NCBI GenBank assembly: GCA_959606705.1
Contig: CAUHLX010000225.1
Location: 1 to 5,122 of the forward strand
From: an uncultured Bacillota bacterium
GTDB lineage: Bacteria > Bacillota > Clostridia > Peptostreptococcales > Anaerovoracaceae
Direction: 5' to 3'
Length of the DNA: 5,122 bases
Shown piece by piece: positions 5,057-5,122 of the stretch. Both the position numbers and the translations under genes were made by a program. Every line of letters begins with the position of its first letter. Position 1 is the stretch's first letter. Below the pieces are notes generated by a model. That model saw only the letters and a list, made by a program, of their open reading frames with translations. It ran no database searches and had not been told where the DNA came from.

Positions 5057-5122
5057 TCAAACTTCGACAAAATATTTTTCAATCACTTGTAGCACTCCGT
5101 TTTCCACGTCATATACTGTACC
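5057..5122 (-). CDS. C-terminal tail of an upstream gene (partial, unidentified)
   Basis: From the right edge one minus-strand frame stays open for 21 codons and ends at TGA 5059–5057. It reads GTVYDVENGVLQVIEKYF and three more residues. The other two minus-strand frames close sooner. The composition looks like a real protein tail. The VYDVxNG pattern recalls the last beta strand of beta-class carbonic anhydrases (…YDVKTG…), but 21 residues are too few to assign function. It ends 85 bases before the sigma TTG start on the same strand, so it may belong to the previous transcription unit. Confidence 0.45.
   Translation of the reverse strand, partial: GTVYDVENGVLQVIEKYFVEV

Noticed and set aside
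1..5122. CRISPR array, tRNA, rRNA, transposon or phage attachment signature
   Set aside because: No regularly spaced identical repeats, no cloverleaf-like or rRNA-like segments, and no transposase or integrase coding sequence were seen; nearly all of the window is accounted for by housekeeping and regulatory genes.

Overview
The window is a piece of a low-to-mid GC Gram-positive (Firmicutes, most likely class Clostridia) chromosome. This is inferred from the gene order mraZ–rsmH–ftsL–class B penicillin-binding protein, the strong GGAGG-type ribosome binding sites, the use of ATG/TTG starts, and protein features typical of Clostridia. Every gene I can support lies on the minus strand, so transcription runs from the high coordinates to the low ones. 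No mobile element, CRISPR array, tRNA or rRNA was seen.

Right-hand block (5122 down to about 3320). A 21-codon C-terminal tail of an unidentified gene enters at the right edge (5122–5057). It is followed by a tightly coupled three-gene unit: an ECF sigma factor (4971–4465), a zinc-binding (zf-HC2 type) transmembrane anti-sigma factor (4468–3977), and a multi-pass membrane protein of uncertain function (3996–3433). Sigma and anti-sigma share an ATGA overlap. Anti-sigma and membrane protein overlap by 20 bp. The unit ends in a strong 12-bp hairpin with T tracts (3288–3317), possibly preceded by a weaker hairpin (3378–3420). It looks like a cell-envelope signalling module in which the membrane-bound anti-sigma holds the sigma factor until a signal arrives. 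The signal is not evident from sequence.

Left-hand block (3280 down to 1). This is the start of the division and cell wall (dcw) cluster. A sigma-A-like promoter (TTGCTT–17 nt–TATAGT) sits inside four GTGG boxes spaced 10, 10 and 11 bp apart, which fits a MraZ autoregulatory operator. MraZ (3212–2781) is followed one base later by RsmH, the 16S rRNA C1402 N4-methyltransferase (2779–1844). FtsL (1817–1362) follows 26 bp later. After a 205-bp gap comes a class B PBP transpeptidase (1156 to beyond position 1), cut off by the window soon after its SxxK active-site motif. The gap holds two long-loop inverted repeats, one with a T tract on its 3' side. They may form an attenuator or partial terminator separating mraZ–rsmH–ftsL from the PBP and later genes.

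Most of the window is a well-known gene neighbourhood. The points worth a second look are the phased MraZ operator, the structured ftsL–PBP leader, the sigma/anti-sigma/membrane trio beside the dcw cluster, and the TTG start of the sigma factor. I see no clear evidence of a wholly new system.
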